Positions 5,032-7,714 of a stretch of DNA of 7,714 bases are shown here, piece after piece. Source of the DNA: an uncultured Candidatus Nemicrothrix sp. (GTDB taxonomy: Bacteria > Actinomycetota > Acidimicrobiia > Acidimicrobiales > Acidimicrobilacustridaceae); the NCBI GenBank assembly GCA_903827085.1, contig CAIKHC010000019.1, positions 1-7,714 on the forward strand, in the 5' to 3' direction. Position 1 is the stretch's first letter. Every line of letters begins with the position of its first letter. Made by a program: the position numbers and the translations under genes. Below the pieces are notes generated by a model. That model was not told the origin of the DNA. It did not search any database and saw only the letters and a program-made list of their open reading frames with translations.

Positions 5032-5880
5032 GTGAAGATGCCGCCGAACCTCTCCGCTGCCGAAGCGGTGGTCGAGGGAGCTCGACCAATCTCTGCGGAG
5101 CGAACACTGCCCCGCATTATCGCCGTTGCCAATCAAAAGGGCGGCGTAGGGAAGACCACAACCTCCATCAACCTGAGCGCCTGTCTTGCCGAGTTGGGCT
5201 ATCGGACCCTTGTGGTCGATCTCGACCCTCAGGGCAACGCCTCAACGGGCTTAGGGGTCGATATCCGGTCCCTTGAGTCCTCCATGTACGACGTGATCCT
5301 CCACGACGTTCCCCTCGAGGACTGCATCGAAGGCACGGTGGTCCGCAACCTGTTTGTGGCCCCGGCCAGCCTGGACTTGGCGGGAGCCGAAATCGAACTG
5401 GTTCCGGCCTTTAGTCGTGAGATGCGCCTCAAGATGGCGATCGATTCCGTCAAGGACGATTACGACTTTGTGCTGATCGACTGTCCCCCGTCGCTGGGTC
5501 TCCTTACGGTGAATGCGATGGCCGCAGCCACCGAGGTGCTCGTCCCCATTCAGTGTGAGTACTTCGCCCTCGAGGGCTTGACGCAGCTCACCAAGAACGT
5601 GGCGCTCATCCAGAAGAGCCTGAACCCGGCGCTGGAGATCAGCGCCATCGTGCTCGTGATGTACGCCCGCACCAACCTTTCCGACGGCGTTGTGGCTGAC
5701 GTGCGTGAGCATTTCGGCGACAAGGTCTGTCGGGAAGTCGTCCCCCGTTCGGTGCGTCTCTCAGAGGCCCCCGGATTCGGACAACCAATCATCACGTTCG
5801 ATCCAAGTAGCCGGGGGGCAACTGCCTACCGGAAGTTGGCCAAGGAGGTCAGTGGTGGCACGCCGCAGCGGACTCGGTAA
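5032..5880 (+). CDS. parA: Chromosome partitioning ATPase ParA (Soj)
   Basis: ParA is a Walker-type ATPase that binds DNA non-specifically as an ATP dimer and moves ParB-parS complexes to separate sister origins. From GTG 5032 it has 282 aa. The deviant Walker A is KGGVGKTT (36-43) with signature K36 and K41, Walker A' is VVDLDPQGNAS (61-71) and Walker B is FVLIDCPPS (146-154, D150). The family's C-terminal block 'VVPRSVRLSEAPGFGQPI' and the late 'FDPSSRGATAYRKLAKEV' are intact. The first 27 residues before the ATPase fold are a poorly conserved extension. GTG 5032 is preferred because of GGGGGAG 8 bases upstream; ATG 4984 (298 aa) and GTG 4954 (308 aa) remain possible. Two parS sites lie upstream and parB overlaps the 3' end by 26 bases, so the two are co-translated. 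Confidence 0.96.
   Translation: MKMPPNLSAAEAVVEGARPISAERTLPRIIAVANQKGGVGKTTTSINLSACLAELGYRTLVVDLDPQGNASTGLGVDIRSLESSMYDVILHDVPLEDCIEGTVVRNLFVAPASLDLAGAEIELVPAFSREMRLKMAIDSVKDDYDFVLIDCPPSLGLLTVNAMAAATEVLVPIQCEYFALEGLTQLTKNVALIQKSLNPALEISAIVLVMYARTNLSDGVVADVREHFGDKVCREVVPRSVRLSEAPGFGQPIITFDPSSRGATAYRKLAKEVSGGTPQRTR
5842..5848 (+). promoter_or_regulatory. Ribosome binding site deciding the parB start
   Basis: AAGGAGG, nearly full complementarity to the 16S 3' end, lies inside the parA codons K-E-V. It is 6 bases before GTG 5855 but only 3 before GTG 5852, so 5855 is the better start. Confidence 0.75.
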
Positions 5881-6754
5881 AGGTCTCGGATCTCTCATCC
5901 CGACCACGGAACGATTGCAGGACAGCGACGCGATCCTGCGAGAGCTCCCCATTTCGGAAATCGTGGCAAATACGTTCCAGCCACGAAGCCATTTCGACGA
6001 GGAGGCGCTCGTCAGCCTTGCGGCGTCGATTCGGGCGGTCGGTGTTCTTCAGCCCATTCTCGTTCGCGAGTTGGGGGAGGACTCCTATGAACTGATCGCG
6101 GGGGAGCGGCGCTGGCGTGCAGCCAAGCGCGCTGGCCTTCAGACCATTCCCGCCATCGTTCGCACCGCCGAGGATGAAGGATCGCTTGAACAGGCCCTGG
6201 TCGAGAACCTCCACCGAGAAGATCTCGGAGCGCTCGAGGAAGCGGCGGCCTATCAGCAGCTCATTGAAGAGTTCAAGCTCACCCAAGATCAGGTGGCGAC
6301 CCGTGTTGGCAAGAGCCGTTCAGCGGTTGCCAACACCATGCGGCTCCTTCAGTTGCCGACCAGCATTCAGCGCCTCTTGGGCGAAGGACAGTTATCAGCC
6401 GGCCATGCTCGGGCGTTGCTCGGAACCCCAGATCGGGCCTTCCAGGAGAAGCTGGCGAAGGCCACTGTCTCGGAGAAGCTCACTGTTCGCGAGGTCGAGG
6501 ACCGAGTGCGTGAGCACGGGGGCACACCCGAACCCGAAGCCGGAGGTACGACTACTACCGGGACAAAGCCACCGACGCTCGTTCGACCGGCCCCCCTGCT
6601 TGAGCTCGAGGAAATGCTCTCCGATCACCTCGATACCCGGGTTGCAGTCTCGATGGGTCAACGCAAGGGACGCATCGTCATCGACTTCTCAACCCTCGAG
6701 GATCTTGAGCGCGTCTACCGAGTTATTGTCGACGGCAAAGAGCCGATGGACTAA
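5855..6754 (+). CDS. parB: Chromosome partitioning protein ParB (Spo0J), parS-binding CTPase
   Basis: ParB binds parS, hydrolyses CTP as a sliding clamp, spreads along DNA and stimulates ParA. The 299-aa product starts with the ParA-activating motif ARRSGLGKGLGSLIP (2-16). It continues with the CTP-binding domain: FQPRSHFDEEAL at 41-52, SIRAVGVLQPILVR at 58-71, GERRWRAAKRAG at 83-94 and ENLHREDLGALEEA at 117-130. The helix-turn-helix follows at about 143-165 (LTQDQVATRVGKSRSAVANT). A variable Pro/Thr/Gly linker spans about 212-235, and the C-terminal dimerisation domain runs to 299. The reading frame is open for 165 bases further upstream, but the strong AAGGAGG and the family N-terminus fix the start near 5855 (GTG). 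It overlaps parA by 26 bases and ends before a convergent terminator. Confidence 0.97.
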   Translation: MARRSGLGKGLGSLIPTTERLQDSDAILRELPISEIVANTFQPRSHFDEEALVSLAASIRAVGVLQPILVRELGEDSYELIAGERRWRAAKRAGLQTIPAIVRTAEDEGSLEQALVENLHREDLGALEEAAAYQQLIEEFKLTQDQVATRVGKSRSAVANTMRLLQLPTSIQRLLGEGQLSAGHARALLGTPDRAFQEKLAKATVSEKLTVREVEDRVREHGGTPEPEAGGTTTTGTKPPTLVRPAPLLELEEMLSDHLDTRVAVSMGQRKGRIVIDFSTLEDLERVYRVIVDGKEPMD

Positions 6755-6762
6755 CAAACCTC

Positions 6763-6779
6763 CACCAAAACCTTTGGTG
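6763..6779 (+). repeat. Small inverted repeat just after parB
   Basis: CACCAAA (6763-6769) and TTTGGTG (6773-6779) form a 7-bp stem with the 3-base spacer ACC, 8 bases after the parB stop. No T tract follows, so it is at most a weak terminator or mRNA-end stabiliser. Confidence 0.4.
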
Positions 6780-6796
6780 AAGGGTTCTGCACAGCC

Positions 6797-6817
6797 TGTG
6801 GATGAGCCTGTGGTCAA
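6797..6817 (-). promoter_or_regulatory. Tandem DnaA-box-like pair downstream of parB
   Basis: TGTGGATGA (6797-6805) and TGTGGTCAA (6809-6817) each differ by one base from the DnaA box read on the minus strand (TTRTCCACA). They are 12 bp apart in the same direction and lie in non-coding DNA between convergent genes. Binding is inferred. Confidence 0.3.
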
Positions 6818-6862
6818 CCCAAACGGTGCTTTTGGTTCTCGTCGCTCTCTCAAATCTGAAAA

Positions 6863-6898
6863 CGAAGAAGGCCCCGGTCGAAACCGGGGCCTTCTTCG
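6863..6898. terminator. Bidirectional terminator between parB and trxA
   Basis: A perfect 16-bp stem pairs CGAAGAAGGCCCCGGT (6863-6878) with ACCGGGGCCTTCTTCG (6883-6898) around the tetraloop CGAA. On the minus strand the stem is followed by TTTT (positions 6862 down to 6859 read as A on plus), fitting trxA termination. On the plus strand the distal arm is itself T-rich (CTTCTTC). Its position between convergent parB and trxA fits a shared terminator. Confidence 0.88.
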
Positions 6899-6941
6899 AT
6901 CTTGGACCGAGGTGCCGACAGTTGTCGGCGAGTGCTGCGTC

Positions 6942-7268
6942 TTAGATGAAGGGCTTGAAATCGTCGAGAAGTTGCGACTTCCCCTTGGCGCCCACGATGC
7001 GAGCGGCCTCTTGACCGTCCTTGAACACGATCATGGTGGGAATGCTCATGACGCCGAAGCGACGAGCAATATCGGGATTGTCATCGACATTGAGCTTGGC
7101 GATGGCCAGGCTGCCGGCCTGCTCGTCGGCGATCTCTTCAAGGATGGGGGCGATCATCTTGCAAGGACCACACCACTCGGCCCAGAAGTCAACGACGACG
7201 GGGACAGCTGATGAGCCAATCTGCTCATCGAATGTGGCATCGGTATAGGTGGCGATGTTTTCGGACAT
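6942..7268 (-). CDS. trxA: Thioredoxin
   Basis: Thioredoxin is a cytoplasmic disulfide reductant for ribonucleotide reductase, methionine sulfoxide reductases and stress targets, recycled by TrxB with NADPH. The 108-aa product is full length: VDFWAEWCGPCKMIAPIL places the active-site pair C33/C36 in WCGPC, the conserved D27 is present, and the cis-proline is P77 in MSIPTMIVF. The C-terminal VGAKGKSQLLDDF helix is normal. Start ATG 7268 follows GAGGA on the minus strand and matches the family N-terminus. The frame is open to an ATG at 7328, which would add 20 residues that do not look thioredoxin-like. trxB lies upstream in the same direction, separated by 201 bp containing a LexA-type palindrome. 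It converges on parB at a shared terminator. Confidence 0.97.
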   Translation of the reverse strand: MSENIATYTDATFDEQIGSSAVPVVVDFWAEWCGPCKMIAPILEEIADEQAGSLAIAKLNVDDNPDIARRFGVMSIPTMIVFKDGQEAARIVGAKGKSQLLDDFKPFI

Positions 7269-7322
7269 GGTTCCTCGTTCACGTGGTGGCCAGCGAGCGC
7301 CGACCAATTGGATGAGATCTGT

Positions 7323-7348
7323 TTCCATCGAACAAATGTTCGATGGAA
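7323..7348. promoter_or_regulatory. LexA-type operator (SOS box) upstream of trxA
   Basis: Arms TTCCATCGAACA (7323-7334) and TGTTCGATGGAA (7337-7348) are perfect 12-bp inverted repeats separated by AA. The core TCGAACAAATGTTCGA (7328-7343) matches the mycobacterial LexA pattern TCGAAC-N4-GTTCGA at every fixed position. The 2-base spacer makes it a poor hairpin and a good operator for a dimeric repressor. It ends 54 bp before the trxA ATG. A weak minus-strand promoter (TTGTTC, 17 bases, TCCAAT) would overlap its trxA-side half. Regulation of trxA by LexA is inferred; another dimeric regulator is possible. Confidence 0.6.
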
Positions 7349-7404
7349 GTGTTCGCTAACTGAGCACAGCAGATCGTTGTGCATCTCCCAAAGGAGTTGC
7401 GGTG

Positions 7405-7714
<310 letters not shown>

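Noticed and set aside
6117..7211. Plus-strand open frame of 364 codons across parB and trxA
   Set aside because: It is out of frame with parB, runs through the 16-bp terminator hairpin and is antisense to trxA.
7278..7285. Possible third parS site upstream of trxA (TTCACGTG core)
   Set aside because: Only the central 8 bases match; the outer arms of the palindrome are missing, so ParB loading is unlikely.
7323..7348. Reading the palindrome before trxA as a transcription terminator for trxB
   Set aside because: A 2-base spacer cannot form a stable loop without opening stem pairs, there is no T tract, and the core matches a LexA operator exactly.

Overview
The window is the replication-origin neighbourhood of a high-GC actinobacterium. 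The gene order is dnaA(-) | rpmH-rnpA-yidD-yidC-khpB(jag) | rsmG | parA-parB | trxA(-) trxB(-), which is the conserved actinobacterial origin arrangement. Several protein details fit an Acidimicrobiia-like lineage: the short '[12 protein letters not shown]' form of YidD, a YidC without the large periplasmic domain, and mycobacterial-type LexA palindromes. The class assignment is an inference, not a demonstration.

Bases 1-856 hold the first 285 codons of dnaA on the minus strand, covering domain I, the linker and most of the first part of the AAA+ domain. Bases 857-1185 are the dnaA-rpmH intergenic region, the best candidate for oriC, although only imperfect DnaA boxes are visible there. A tighter group of DnaA-box-like sites lies inside the dnaA linker codons (493-568). 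Bases 1186-4009 are a tightly packed plus-strand operon for ribosomal protein bL34, the RNase P protein, the YidD/YidC membrane-insertion factors and the RNA-binding protein KhpB/Jag. Stop/start overlaps join rpmH-rnpA-yidD. The operon closes with a strong hairpin terminator at 4029-4064.

rsmG (4133-4744) appears to have its own promoter positioned for a leaderless mRNA starting at a GTG. Two parS sites (4762-4777, 4810-4825) precede parA (5032-5880) and parB (5855-6754), which overlap and form the chromosome segregation system. A 16-bp perfect hairpin (6863-6898) separates parB from the convergent trxA. trxA (108 aa, complete) and trxB (C-terminal 81 codons, running off the right edge) make up the thioredoxin system on the minus strand.

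The gene content is ordinary core genome, and I see no mobile element, CRISPR array, tRNA or rRNA. The observations most worth following are regulatory. An exact TCGAAC-N4-GTTCGA LexA-type palindrome lies just upstream of trxA, and a second exact match lies inside yidC. There are helically phased DnaA-box-like sites within dnaA, and rnpA lacks any normal start codon that keeps its conserved N-terminus.
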